Part shown: in pieces, positions 42,621-54,939 of the stretch
Numbering within the stretch: the first letter of the stretch is position 1
Layout of the letters: the number at the start of each line of letters is the position of its first letter
Source: Sorghum bicolor
Taxonomy: Eukaryota > Streptophyta > Magnoliopsida > Poales > Poaceae
Assembly: GCF_000003195.3 (NCBI RefSeq)
Contig: NC_012870.2
Span: 5,820,501-5,884,500 of the forward strand
Reading direction: 5' to 3'
Length of the DNA stretch: 64,000 bases
Position numbers and translations under genes: made by a program
Notes under the pieces: generated by a model
Databases searched by the model: none
Told to the model about the DNA's origin: nothing
What the model saw: only the letters and a program-made list of their open reading frames with translations

Positions 42621-43852
42621 AGTTGTTGGCCGACTTAGGGCTTACTCTCTTGGCATTGTTGACTACTTGACATCCTTGTGAGCCTAAGCAAACACCTCCC
42701 ACTCATCTCCTTCATAGATTATACATCTTTGTGAGATTGGGAGTGATTCCAAGTGCATTTGCTTGAGTGATTGCATCTAGTGGCACTTGGAGATCGTTCT
42801 AGCTGCGGTTTTCTTGTTACTCTTGGTGGTTGCCGCCACCTAGACGGCTTGGAGCAGCGGAGGAGGATTGGCACGAGTTGGTGATTGTTCGTGGCCATCT
42901 CCCGGTGATTGTGAGAGGTTTGTGCCTACCTCGGCGGAGAGCCAAAGGCAACATTAGTTGATTGCTCGTGTCATTGAGCTACCTCACTTGTGGGTAGGTT
43001 CTTGTGGTGTCCTAGTGAGGACGAGGTTCGTGCTACACCTCTTAGCCACCGAACCACCAAGTGTTGGTCGACACAACGGGGACGTAGCGTGCCGGCAAGC
43101 ACGTGAACCTCGGGAGAAAAATCTTGTGTCTCCATTGTGTTTGTTGATTGGATTTCTTCCGGTGATTGGACTTCATATTATTGATTGGTTCATCCCCTCT
43201 ACGCGGCGGTATAAAGTTCAAACCATCTCTTTTACATTCCCGCAAACTAGAGTAGCTTACTCTCTTGTATAGAAACTTTAGGTAGCTCTCTAGTGTAAGT
43301 AGAGATATAGCTCTTGTGTGCCTAGTGATCATATCAACTATAATTGTTGGATAGGTGGCTTGCAAACACCCCTTTAGAGCTAGAGCAAAAAGCTACGCTT
43401 TGTTATTTACTAACCACTTGCTCTAGTGAGTTTTATAGAATTTTTAAATAGGCTATTCACCCCCCCTCTAGCCATATTAGGACCTATCAGCCATGCTATT
43501 CCAGTAAACAAGATTTCAGAATGACATGACCGGATGTGTGTTGATGCCGGCCGGACCAGTTGATCGCGTCGTGTGATGATGCCGGCCGGACAAAAGCTAC
43601 GGCGGCGGCGGCGGCTGGCACGCTAGAGAGATCGCGAGCACACGATAAAGATCGCGCAAGAAGTCAAGCGCAGGAAGGATAGCCGCGGCCCAGTACCAGA
43701 AATTGAAAAAGATGGGCCCAGTTTTTAAATTATACCAAGTGAAAATACCAACTTATTGGAGACATATCTTTTTTTCACTTGGCAAACAATTTAGCAACTT
43801 GCTATAACCCAAGATATAGCAAGTGAATTTTACCAAGTTCTTGGAGATGTTA

Positions 43853-46590
43853 CTAGCTCTTTCATCGACAATTTTTAGGTTACAATTCATCCCATCCCAC
43901 CTAATTAACCTTCGGTCCACCACATATTAGGATACATGAGGTATATGTTTATATATTGCACATATGGTGGTTTGGTCCTAAGGCAATCAGGGCCCTTTAT
44001 GAGAAAAATGAACTATTCCATCCGTTTCAGGATATTTGTCTTTCTAGTTAATCTCATACAAAACAAGAAGCACTAAAAAGATATAAAATATTCCCAAATT
44101 AAATACACTACAATCTTTGATGCCTTACCCTCATTGCCGGGTGCATTTGGGTAGAGGGTGTGATTTTTTTTTTTTTGACTAGGATATGATTGGTTGTTGT
44201 GGCTGCATTGGATTTGGGGAGTGAATGGTACTTTTTTTTTGAGGAAAAGAGTGAATGGTACTTTGTGATGTGACAATGGCAATTAGTTTGAGACCGGCAC
44301 CATACTGTAACGTATTTTCTTTAGATAAGTGGTGCGGGGACCTAGTGTGAGGTGCTCCCACAGCCCCACTGAAACTTTGAAAACGAGTTTTCGCAAAGGA
44401 GCTAGTAGAGCTTTAACTTGTGAGAGCGATGAGGCATGGTGCGTGAATGCGTGCGTCGAACAATCACCACTCAGGCCGTACTCGATACGAACGTCGTCTA
44501 TGGGTGTAGTCTGACACGGTCGGATCGTGCGACGATGTAATCACAAATGGCCTGTTCGGTTGCGTGGTTCTTGTCCAGCCAGGCTCTCTCCGTCCCCAAA
44601 TGCAACTGCTAGCTAGCTAGCTAGTAGCAGTAAACAAACGACAATCTATCCACGCCAGCCCGGCCGGGCCGGTGCGCGTGCGCGATTCTCTGTAGGCTTT
44701 CGGTGCGACGTCTCACTCAGCTCAGGAAACCTAGCTAGCGCTAGCACCGGCGGCGGCGTCCAAAACCACAGGAGCGACGAGCCGACCGAGCACGGTCAAT
44801 AGAAGAGGCCCCAAGGGGGAGCTGCACCCGTGCACCGTCCCCACTCGTACGTACACCCACGGCCGCCGCCGTCTCGCTTCGAGCAGATCCGTCCACCGCC
44901 ACCGCGCCACGGGCATCCGACGTGGAGGCGGAATCCTTTTCGTTTACGCGTGGTAGGCCGCCGCCGTAGGCGTCCGACCTGTAGTGTACTTGCGAGTCCA
45001 AAACTGGATGCGCATTGCCGCATTGGATGCCCGTCATCGGCCCTGACCACCAAGAAGTCACCTGATTTTACTCGTTGCTGCTCCTGCTCACCTGCCGATG
45101 ACTCGTTTCGACCCGTGACGGCGAAGGTCCAACCTGACATGGACCGCGCGCTGTAGTGTAATTCTAGAAGCCATGCGTACGTACGAAGGTTCCAATCAAG
45201 GGTTGATGCGAGCGATTTTGCTTTTTGTGAGTGCGTACGTGCACCGTGCGTTCATATGCTGTGACTGACAAAAGCAGCCGTCAGGTCACGCGGGTCGACG
45301 GCGTGCTTATCTTCGTGGCCTCGTGGGTCCGACACGTCTCAAAATTCCGTTTCTGGGACTGGATTTTCCTGATTCCCCGAGTGCAACAACTTCGGGGTGT
45401 AACATGATATGGACTGCGTGCTGTCCGCGTGCACCCATGAACCCCGAGCCTTTCCACGTACTACGCTCCTAACACTTGGTTTTTTTTTTTTTTGCAATAC
45501 CTATTTTGATGAACTATTATTGCTATGATTTGACTTTTATGCCCTCTTCCACTGTTAAAACTGTTTAAATTATATTATATTCCTCGATTTTACAAGTGGG
45601 CTTCAATAATGTTTCATCTTTTTTTTAGTTCTGAAAATATAATAAATACTGTACCTGACATGGTTTAACATGGGAAATATTTTGATCTTCTATCTAATAA
45701 TCTTGATAAAAATCCTAGAAATAGATTGGGACATTGCAAACTTAAATAAAATATTTAGAGCTCACTAAAGTATATTTAAAATATTCTAAAAATAGTAGCT
45801 CTAGAAAAATGAATAAAAAAATGAAAATCCTAAAACATTTATAATTAATGTGTAAACACATTTTGAAACCCTTTCATGACAAAACACAAGATGCAACCAC
45901 CATAAATGTACTTAACATTAATTTCTGTTGCATTCTTGCTAGTTGTATCTCATATTTTTGTTGTTAAAAATGCATATGAACATCTATCGGAATGTTTTGC
46001 GAATTTTATAGATTTTTTGAGTATTTTTAATTTTTTTAGAGATCAACCTAATTTTTGGAAGCTCCTAGATATACTCTCTTGATTCTAAATATTTTATTTG
46101 ATTTCTTGTCCTAGATTTTTAGAATCCTAAAGATATGTTTTCTTGGTTTGCATAACCTTACTACGTACTTATTAGTTCTTTACATAAAACTTAAAAAGTA
46201 TGAAACCGTTAAAATGGTTATGAGAGTTATTATGTCCAACTTTAGAGTTTGATGAGGAGTAAAAACAGATCAAGTTTATAGAGAGGTAAATGGGACTTTT
46301 TTCAGCCTCTCTACTACGTATACGCGACCCGTTGTGACGACGGCCCGGCCTGCGAAAAAGATGGCCAGCCCAGCCCAGTCGAGCTGGAAAAATCCCGTCT
46401 CCCGTCTCCCGCTCCCCAGTCCCCACTTCACTTGTGTGCAACGCGCGAGACACGACGCGCCTTATCCACATCACCCTCCTCTCTTCTCTTTTTCCACGGG
46501 AGAGTGGGATGACGAAGCCAGCGCGCGACGCCGCATCACTCCCTCGCCGCTCGCGCGCCCGGGCTCCTCCTTCCTGCCACGCCCTCGACG
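43853..46590. other. Intergenic region upstream of CCS1
   Basis: 44330-45170 is GC-rich with overlapping frames on both strands (for example 106 codons on minus from 45061, 108 on plus from 44830) but no domain. 45480-46160 is AT-rich. 46300-46590 is the GC-rich promoter and 5' UTR of CCS1; CCCAGCCCAG and (CCGTCTC) repeats occur there. Confidence 0.45.
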
Positions 46591-48917
46591 ATGCCGTCCC
46601 CGACGTCCTACCTCCTCCTGAACCCCTCAAAACCCTCCTCCTTCCGCTGGCTCTCGGCCCCGGCCCCGCGCCTCCACGCCCGCCGGTTCCATGTCTCCTG
46701 CGATGCGCCGCGGGGTAGCAGTGGCAGGAGTGGCGGCGGGAGGCGCGAGGCCATCCCCGCCGGCGCCAGCAAGGCCAAGAAGCAGATTGTCTTCTTCGAC
46801 GCCGCCCCTCCGGTGTCGCAGGAAGGCGGGGCCGCCGTGGAGAAGGCGGGGGGTGAGAAGCCGACGACCAAGGTGGGCAGCGGCGGCAACGCGGCGCTGG
46901 CGTTATTGAGGAGGGCGACCAAGAGGACGCTCGCGGTGCTGTCCAACCTCCCGCTCGCCATCTCCGAGATGTTCGCCATTGCCGCCCTCATGGCTCTAGG
47001 TCCCGACTGATGCCGATTGTGACTAAAATTTTGTATCCTTTGTTGACGGTTCTTGAATTCATTCCTGCTCATTTTCTTGTGCTGGCATTGCGAACCGCCA
47101 ACCGCAGGGACGGTGATTGACCAGGGAGAGGCGCCGAGCTACTACTTCGAGAAGTTCCCCGAGGACAATCCGGTCTTCGGCTTCATCACGTGGAGGTGGA
47201 TCCTCACCCCCGGGTTCGACCACATGTTCTCCTCGCCGGTCTTCCTCGGCCTCCTCGCGCTCCTCGCGACGTCCCTCATGGCCTGCACCTACACGACCCA
47301 GCTCCCCATGGTCAAGGTCGCAAGAAGGTACAGCCACTCTCTTGTATATGCCACTTCTTGATAGGCCGATCAGTAAACCAGATTGAGAAATCAAGTGCCG
47401 GTGCGTCATTGCAGATGGTCGTTCACACATTCCGGAGAAAGAATACGGAAGCAGGAGTTTGCGGACTCTCTTCCCCGAGCATCCGTTCAGGATTTGGGAG
47501 TCATCTTGATGGGTGCTGGATATGAGGTGATTGACACCCACAATGATTTCTATCCAGCTCCAACCTCTGGCCTTTGCATTATGCTTGTATATATGATCTG
47601 TTCCTGCAGGTATTCACCAAGGGGCCATCTTTGTATGCTTTCAAAGGGCTGGCTGGTCGGTATGCGCCTATTGGTGTGCACTTGGCAATGCTCTTCATCA
47701 TGGCTGGTGCCACGCTCAGTGCGACAGGAAGCTTTAAAGGCTCCGTGGATGTGCCTCAAGGGTTGAACTTTGTCATAGGAGATGTGATGAAACCTAGAGG
47801 AGTCCTGTCTGTTGCGCCAGATGTTTTCAATACTGAAGTCCATGTCAACCGGTTCTACATGGAGTACTATGATAGTGGAGAGGTAGTCTCCTTGCTCAGT
47901 GTTCTCAAACCTTTTTGTGCAGTTTTATGTGCTAGACTGATTGGCAACTAATATTGTTGGATTGCCAGGTCTCACAATTTTACAGTGATCTCTCTCTATT
48001 CAACCTTGATGGTAAAGAAGTGATGAGAAAGACTATCAAAGTAAACGATCCCCTGAGATACGGAGGGATCACCATTTACCAGACAGACTGGGGATTTTCA
48101 GCATTGCAAGTGAAGAAAAATGGTGAGGGCCCTTTCAATTTGGCGATGGCCCCCTTGAAACTGAATGGGGATAAGAAGCTCTTTGGTACATTCTTGCCAC
48201 TTGAAGATGTGGACTCGTCGAATCCTAATGTCAAAGGAATGTATGTTCAGTAATTTTCATCTCATTTTTGACTTAAAAAAAGTTAACTTAATATGAGTAA
48301 TTATATGTTGTTTGCCTTCTTGGTGACTTGTAGATCAATGCTTGCTCGAGATTTGCAGTCTATTGTGTTGTATGATCAAGAGGGTAAGTTTGTAGGGGTC
48401 CGCCGGCCAAGCTCGAAACTGCCTATTGAGATCAATGGCAATGAAATACTCATTGAAGATGCTATTGGCAGCACTGGACTGGATCTTAAGGTATCCTATT
48501 GATTCGTTCTTTTTCATTTTTATTTTTGAAGACATTTGTGCTTGTCCTTTAATAGAAGTGTCTTTTTTCCCCCTTTCCATCAGACTGATCCAGGAGTTCC
48601 TATTGTTTATGCTGGTTTTGGTGCGCTTATGTTAACGACCTGCATTAGCTATCTTTCACACTCTCAGGTATGTGTAATTGTTTTTCATGGTTTTAATTGA
48701 CGGCAGAATTGCAATTGGCTTGCCGATACAATTTATGGTTTCGTTCCTGCTGCACTAGATATGGGCATTGCAAGATGGAAGTACAGTAGTCGTTGGAGGG
48801 AAGACAAATCGAGCCAAACTTGAATTTTCTGAAGAGATGAACCGGCTACTTGATAAAGTACCAGAGCTGATCAGTGCCGATGAGAATGTATTTGATACCA
48901 AATCGACTGCCACATGA
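46591..48917 (+). CDS. CCS1: CCS1/ResB-like plastid cytochrome c biogenesis protein
   Basis: Eight exons: 46591-46999, 47108-47327, 47415-47526, 47610-47882, 47969-48240, 48334-48490, 48584-48667, 48759-48917; all introns are GT..AG and the sum (1686 nt) gives 561 residues, close to known plant CCS1. In the system II pathway CCS1 works with CcsA in the thylakoid membrane to deliver haem to c-type cytochromes (f, c6). Seen: a Ser/Arg-rich plastid transit peptide; four hydrophobic spans ([74 protein letters not shown]); a GVH in span 3 that matches the conserved ResB histidine position; and a large lumenal domain between spans 3 and 4 with [13 protein letters not shown]. Start chosen at the first ATG giving a transit peptide. 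A poly(A) signal lies at 49155. Confidence 0.95.
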
Positions 48918-49154
48918 AACCTTTTTTTGTGTTTTTGTTTGGGGTTGCTGAAGATACAGTAGCTCTGTTCAGGAGAAAACAGAAGTTTGAATTCGCAAAA
49001 CATGGCCTTCAAGAATAGAAAAACTCTTACAGTGTTTCAGTAGAATGTAGATCACGCTTCAATTGAACTCTCTGTACATCTTCGAATGAGAAGATCACTG
49101 TAAAAACAAAACTGATAGCTTGTTATGTTACCAATTTACCATACTTTAGAGCAA

Positions 49155-49160
49155 AATAAA
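49155..49160 (+). terminator. Candidate poly(A) signal of CCS1
   Basis: AATAAA in GCAAAATAAAACTG, about 240 bp after the stop codon. Confidence 0.5.
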
Positions 49161-50313
49161 ACTGTAACCTTTGGTTCTGTTACTGAATTTTTGGGGAGCA
49201 CGTTTCAAGGAAGTCATACGGAGTCACCCAAAATCGCAACTGATACTTAATTGATCTTGAGATCTGTGCATTGGTGAATTCTTCCATCGCAATTTGCAAA
49301 GGATGCAGATTCCAAATCATCCATTCATGCCCGTATTGTTGTGGTCGGTGTGGTGAACTTGGGGTGTCAACTGTTTGTCAGTCCATCGGTCCATCATTTG
49401 GGGTAGCATCCAATGTTTTCTTCATTCTGGTCAAATACAAGGATGAACAGACACTAACAGGAAAGATGCTCCTGCCGGTCATCTTAGATGCCCGAACCCA
49501 ATGATGAGTTTCAGGTGGGTCATTTATCAGTAAGTAAACAGCCAGTAGCATCTACTTCCATGTGGTGATGCCACGAAAACATGTGCCATAGGCAATCCCT
49601 ATGTTCGAGTTGTTGGTAACCTCCATGAGAGTCACATGGAAGCTCTGCATTTGAAAAATCCTGTACTTGTTATCGAGCGGTATCGAAATTGCAGATTTCG
49701 TTTGCTCCCTCAGACGTGATCAGATCTCTCTTGAAATCTCAATCTCCACTGCAAATCTGAACTTGGCATTCGAAGGGTACAATATCAATAACAATCATTA
49801 GTGCTCAGTGATCTCATGTTGTCAATTGATACTCTCATTGCTATTCCTCGTCTAAAAAAACTCTCATTGCTACTAGCTAGTTTCAGATTCCTTTATTCCC
49901 TGTCTCTGATGAAATCGTTTCATATGAGAGAGCTGCGTTCTTCAAAGATGACTGTCTCGCTGCATCACTTGTCCTGTCAATAGCTTCTGAAATCTGAATG
50001 CCTTCAAACACTGAATTTCTCCACTGCAAATTGAATGCTGAACCACTGGATCTCGAAGCCCATAACTAAATCACGGACTCCGAGATATCGTTGTTCGGTG
50101 GGCGGCGGCGCGGGGATCGTGAGCACATGATCACGTTGTCTGATGGGAGTTAGATAATGCCAAACTGACAGTATCTGATGAGGGAGGTAGTTGCGACGCA
50201 GGCCCAACTACCTTCTCATCACGACCGGTCAAACCCCACACAAAGATGCATGGCATGGCATGGGCGGCGGCTTCTTCTTCGGATCGCAGCAACCAGCAGT
50301 TGAGCTGCGCGGC
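49161..50313. other. Intergenic spacer between CCS1 and the calmodulin-like gene
   Basis: No gene seen; several short chance frames. The last ~200 bases are probably the promoter of the calmodulin-like gene. Confidence 0.45.
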
Positions 50314-50320
50314 TATAAAA
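50314..50320 (+). promoter_or_regulatory. TATA box of the calmodulin-like gene
   Basis: GGCTATAAAAGG about 140 bp before the ATG; transcription would begin near 50345. Confidence 0.75.
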
Positions 50321-50454
50321 GGTGCCCACCGCACTTGGTTCTTGTATACCTGCACACTGCAGCGCACAAGCGAAGTAAGTGACATAAGCTAAGCGTACAG
50401 TGCAGGACTATAGCTTCCTGGTTCTTGCAAGAGTTGAGCAGCGACAGCACAGAA

Positions 50455-50997
50455 ATGGCGAAGCGGCCGTCGAGCAAGCGGAGCTTCAGGCTTCCGTTCA
50501 TGTGCGGGCAGTCGGACGTGGCCAGCGCGGCCGTCACGCGATTGTCGTCGTCGTCGTCGTCATTCGGCAGGGGGTCCAGGTCCGGCTCTAGCTCCAGCTC
50601 CAGCAGCAGGCACGGCGAGCTGCAGTGGATCTTCCAGCACTTCGACCGGGACAATGACGGCAAGATCTCCGGAGCCGAGCTGCGCGCCTTCTTCGTGTCC
50701 ATGGGCGACGACATGCCGTCGTCGTACGGCGGCGACGGTGGCTACATGCTGGACTTCGCCGACTTCGTGGCGCTGATGGAGAGGGAGGGCGGCCAGGAGG
50801 AGGACCTGCGGAGGGCGTTCGAGGTGTTCAACGCCGTGGAGTCCGCGGGCAGGATCACGGCCAGGGGCCTGCAGAGGGTGCTCGCCCAGCTCGGAGACAA
50901 GCGTTCCGTCGCCGACTGCGAGGCCATGATCCGGGCCTACGACGTCGACGGCGACGGTGGCCTCGATTTCCACGAGTTCCAGAGGATGATGAGCTAA
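50455..50997 (+). CDS. Calmodulin-like EF-hand calcium-binding protein
   Basis: Single exon, 180 residues. The ATG at 50455 (MAKRPSSKRSF) is preferred to the in-frame ATG at 50425, which lies in what looks like leader. N-terminal ~52 residues are basic and then very Ser-rich (from a GTCGTC repeat). EF-hand 1 at residues 64-75 (DRDNDGKISGAE) and EF-hand 4 at 163-174 (DVDGDGGLDFHE) are canonical calcium loops. The second position (about 97-108, YMLDFADFVALM) keeps only the exit helix, and the third (about 126-137, NAVESAGRITAR) has lost its acidic ligands. So one working loop per lobe is expected. Plant CMLs act as calcium sensors for unknown partners; this one has no myristoylation or prenylation motif. 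The exact subfamily is not assigned. Confidence 0.9.
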   Translation: MAKRPSSKRSFRLPFMCGQSDVASAAVTRLSSSSSSFGRGSRSGSSSSSSSRHGELQWIFQHFDRDNDGKISGAELRAFFVSMGDDMPSSYGGDGGYMLDFADFVALMEREGGQEEDLRRAFEVFNAVESAGRITARGLQRVLAQLGDKRSVADCEAMIRAYDVDGDGGLDFHEFQRMMS

Positions 50998-51130
50998 CTG
51001 ATTTCGGCTTACGTAGTGAGTCTTCACTTTCAGAGCCCTGAAGATTGAAAGGGTTGTTCATAGGTCTGCATCCAGATGAGCCAATGCAAGTTGCTACAGG
51101 GCAAATGTGGTCATCTACGTACTCGGATGC

Positions 51131-51702
51131 TGCTGCTTGCCTGAAGCAATTTGCTGCTTCATCTTGTGTTGTTTGGTGTGTCACACCAGTGTATCAGTTA
51201 AATTACAATTGATCTTTTCTTCTAAATACAGCTCTTTTGTTCATAAGTGGGATTTTTTTTTGTCCTTTCAAGATTTTCAACTAAAGAAGGTAGGAAAAAT
51301 ATTTTAAATTTTCCAGGTGTTTTTTTACAGTGATATACTGATATATCACTTGGATTCAGATAGGTCATCGGTTTGGAGGTTTCTTATGTGGAAATGATTA
51401 AGAATTTGGGCTCAACAGGCTGCTGCTTTCCTGAAGCAATGTGCTGCTTCCATCTTCTGTTGTTTGGTGTGTAATACCAGTGTATCAGTTACGTTACAAT
51501 TAATCTTTTTCTTGTAAGTACTGCTCTTAGTTCATAAGTGGAATTCTTTTCCTTTCAATTTTTTCACCTAAGGAAGGTAGGAAAAATATTTCAAATTTTG
51601 CAGATGTTTTTTTCACAGTGATCTATCACTTGGATTCAAACAGGTCACTGTTTGGCGGCTTCTTATGTTAAAATGATCGAGAATTTGAACTCGACGAGAA
51701 AT
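51131..51702. repeat. 290-bp tandem duplication downstream of the calmodulin-like gene
   Basis: 51131-51420 and 51421-51702 share TGCTGCTT.CCTGAAGCAAT, TTGTTTGGTGTGT, CCAGTGTATCAGTTA, GGTAGGAAAAATATTT and CACTTGGATTCA at a constant offset near 290 bp. Diverged by scattered substitutions and small indels. Copy 1 begins about 130 bp after the stop codon, so the duplication may include 3' UTR sequence. Confidence 0.88.
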
Positions 51703-52139
51703 GGCGTGCTACATCACCATTTCAAAATCATCCAAACAACATTAACACATGGAAACCGATATGCCTTCACTGCAAAATATTTACAGTTGCACAAGGCATC
51801 GAGTTTTTACATAACAGATCCTTAGCACAATAGAATTAACATCGTGCAACGTTGTAAGAAGCAGAACAGAGCAGCAAACAGATGCTCCATGATATACATA
51901 CAAGAGAACAAAATTCTGTACCCAGAATTCAGAGATCTTCACATACATATGAAGCATCACAAGCACAATGCACACTTCTCAAGCCTCCAAGTCAACAACA
52001 CTAATCCTTACACCCCCATTTCTTCCACATCCTGGGGATTTCCCAAACAGCCTACCATGTAAGAAATTACCACTCTAATTTCTCATCAATATACTACACT
52101 AGGAAACAAGACTATTTTCTTCTGCAACCGATTGATATT

Positions 52140-54359
52140 TCAACTCCGACCTGATTGCGATCGATTACCTTGTTGCTCAGCGTAAGGCCTTATGAAAGTT
52201 CTCCTCCACCAAACCTCAAAGGCCTTCTGGAGATTGGGGCAGCTGTCCCCAACCTTCAAGAAGCTCCCAAGCCAGGACAGCAAGATCGTCTGCTGATCCT
52301 CCAGCGGGAGCGTCAAGATGGTCCGCCCAATACCTTCCTCCACCACTTTCCGGTCGAATGACCTGCAACCGTGCTGTAACCAATTGTAGTCATCCATGAG
52401 AGGCTGCAACCAGACATCCAAGAGAAGCCTCCTTGTGTCCTTTGAAGGAAGCATCTCTCCTTTCCCAATTGCCACAAATAGCCTCGCTGTGACACAACTG
52501 ACAAGGTGGCGTGACTTAACTGGCAACTTGGAGTGCAGCCCAGCCAGCTCACGTTGGCTAGCCCATATGACAGCGAACTCATCAGCAGCATTCCTGTCAG
52601 CTAAAATCTCAGCTAACCAAAGCAGATTATCTGCTTCTAGAGCAATTTGTCGGAAAACTGGTTCTTTAATATTAAGAGCTTGCTCAGCAAAATCACTGTC
52701 AGTTGCTTGCTGAAACAAGATTAACAAGGAATCCAGGCAGTTCCGGCATGATCTGTAGAGGGTCTCAGAACACAAGTCAGAAGATCCACTTATACAGCTA
52801 GTGCTATTCTCCTTCAGAAGCTTCTGTACCAAAGATTTCATCTCACGCCGCCCCCTATCCTCATTGCTTCTCAAAACCAATTCAATGATATGTGAAAACG
52901 TGTCATTTGGTGGGGTCGTCAGATCAGACGCTACCCTCTTCAGTACAGGACTAACACCATAGTTCTCACTCTGCAGATTCCGAACAGATGAGACCACATT
53001 CTCTTCTTCTTCCCCAACCCAAGGGACCGCTTCCAAGTAATCTAAGCATGACATGACACATGCTGGGAAACCTAACAGCTCCGCAACCTGCACAACCAAA
53101 AAAAAGGAAAAATACTAAGGGAACAATAAAACCTAAGTAAAAGAAAAGCTGCATTTTTATGATTTCTGAAGAGTCCAGATTGGGCGATCGCAATTAAGGC
53201 CTCACGTTACCATGGTATGGCCAGGGTCCATGTAGTCATGGGCCTGATTGGTGCAATTATCTTTCTGTGCCATTTGCCCCATAAAGCAATAACATAATTC
53301 ATGACAGCCTGCCTACCTTGAAATTTGTCCCGACCCCCACCAACTGGTATGTGCGAAATATATAGGACAAGGCAGTCTTTGTCAGCATCCATACATTAAG
53401 TGGCATGTTGTAGTATTATGGGTATAGGTATAGCAGACAATATCCCTTTGATGTAACAACATGAACCGGACATGCAGGCACCATTCAGTCACACCGAATA
53501 ATGGGTTCTTTTTTATATTTAAGGGCTACTAGTTTATTAATACTAACGGCCGGTCAGACTGCAATAAGAATACTGCCACCAGTAATATATTAGTGACCTA
53601 ATTTGAACCCTAAATTCTGGTGTGATCCTTTGATACTGAATAATGAAACTAATTCTACCAAGTGTGCCATTCTAGTCAGAAGTAGTGTTACAAAACAGAA
53701 TGAATTTTTTTATAACTAGGGCAAACCTTCAAGATTCGAAGAGCACGAGGAACAGTTTGCTTGATCAGCCTCTGCTTGACATCACTGCAATACATCAACC
53801 CAACAGTCTCAACATAAATCTCCACATCCTCACAATCAGCCACTTCTATACTGGACACTGGAGATTGCCTGGAGAGCTTATCAGCAAAGAAGGTACTGTT
53901 TTCAGCTAGGATGTTCTTGTGGACACTCATCTTTACCGCAACACCATCCTTGCCATACAGCACCACCTTCAAGTCACTCATCTCGAGCTGGCCAAATCCA
54001 ACAGATATCTTGTGCTGCTTCTGTGGCCTTTCATTCACAGCCTTTGGTGGATTAGTCGCAGCATCCTCTGCCAGCAAGCACCTCTGCTCCTCTGAATTGA
54101 TTTTAGCCCTTGTCGGAGTCGAGTGAGTCCTTCTCTCTGATGAGATTGTTGGTGCCCTCTGAATTGATGAGGCCTTTGATGCAAGAGGCGAGGCACCCCC
54201 TTTGGTTTTCGCTTTCGCCTGCTGGTTTTGGTTCTTCGCCGTCTTCTGGAGCACAGCCTGGGACGGGCAGCACCAGAACCCTTCTGGGGTTACAGCAATG
54301 GGGACATTTCTGATCTTTGTCGTTCTGGCATCAACGCTTACAACCTTCGATTCCGCCAT
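52140..54359 (-). CDS. BTB/POZ domain protein of the At3g50780-like family
   Basis: Two coding exons, 54359-53727 (211 codons) and 53087-52140 (315 codons plus stop), joined across a GT..AG intron in phase 0: 526 residues. N-terminal ~120 residues are basic, low-complexity, with FWCCPSQAV near residue 28. The BTB fold begins at about 127: SDLKVVLYGKDG, VHKNILAENSTFFADKL, IEVADCEDVEIYVETVGLMY. The second exon gives a long helical domain with VAELLGFPACVMSCLDYLEAV just after the splice, and CWLRQHGC-type marks such as NWLQHGCRSFDRKV near the end. BTB proteins of this type are thought to be substrate adaptors of CUL3 ubiquitin ligases; the target is unknown. Upstream a 5' UTR intron is likely. 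Family naming is from memory of the plant group, domain call is firm. Confidence 0.9.
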
Positions 54360-54408
54360 GTTGCCTTCCGAAGATTATTATGACCAGTTCTGATGCCCGC
54401 TCATAGAC

Positions 54409-54933
54409 CTGTGAGTAGTGATGCACGAGAGTTAAATTAATGAACTGAAGTTGCCATTTGGAATCATGAGAATGTATTGCTCACAAAATCAACTAAGAAA
54501 AGATTAATTTTAAATTATCTTATGACTCTCGGCACTGAGCACAACCCCTAGAATCCTTCGTAATTCCCACCTAATCATATGATTTCCCCATTCCACAAGA
54601 GCATCAGAGTTCAGAGCAACCTTTTCCATCATGAATTTTGCTTAAAAGTAGCAGACAAATACTAGGCAAATTCTGAACTAGACCTGTCTTGAAATCAAAC
54701 ATGGACAACCACACCAAATCAACCACGATCCTACAGCAAATTGGTAGGTCATCACAGAACGTAAATCATTCCCTATATCTTCAGAATACAAGTACAGCAA
54801 CAAAAGTAACTAACGAGTTCAGAAACGCCTGTACCTCACCAAAACAACCCTCCCCAATCTCTCGAGAATACAGAACCAGAAACAAAATTTCTTTAAAAAT
54901 TTTCAAGGCATCACGAACAATCGTGAAACTCAC
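54409..54933 (-). other. Likely 5' UTR intron of the BTB/POZ gene
   Basis: Minus strand has CTTCTCG then GTGAGTTTCACG at 54933 (strong donor), and CACTACTCACAG at 54409 (acceptor) 50 bp before the start codon. Untranslated first exon would lie just above 54934, in the GC-richer stretch. Confidence 0.5.
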
Positions 54934-54939
54934 CGAGAA

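Larger units (their letters stand above)
41547..43489 (+). mobile_element. Solo LTR, Sirevirus-like
   Basis: Starts TGAAAGCCCTAG, ends GGACCTATCA, and is flanked by the perfect 5-bp duplication GCCAT (41542-41546 and 43490-43494), so it is a single LTR left by recombination between two. An array of CACCGGACGC/GCGTCCGGTG words lies upstream of a TATA box (TATAAAT at 42614-42620). Arrays of short palindromes upstream of the promoter are characteristic of Sirevirus LTRs in grasses; the clade call rests on this. 1943 bp, + orientation. A GGCTATTCACCCCCCCTC block lies near the 3' end. Confidence 0.88.
41214..43852. mobile_element. GC-cored terminal-inverted-repeat element, split by a solo LTR
   Basis: Left end GAGCATCTCCAACAACTCC after TTA; right end (complement) ACATCTCCAAGAACTTGG. 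Both ends go on with ACTTGCTATA words. Between them, outside the solo LTR, lies about 330 bp on the left and 160 bp on the right with GC-rich sequence (CGCGCGCGCCCCGG). Without the LTR it is about 700 bp. The GC core could be captured gene sequence, but I see no frame that proves it. The right border is worn. Confidence 0.5.

Noticed and set aside
44741..45156. 106- to 114-codon frames on both strands
   Set aside because: Mutually overlapping, no motif; looks like GC-rich non-coding DNA.
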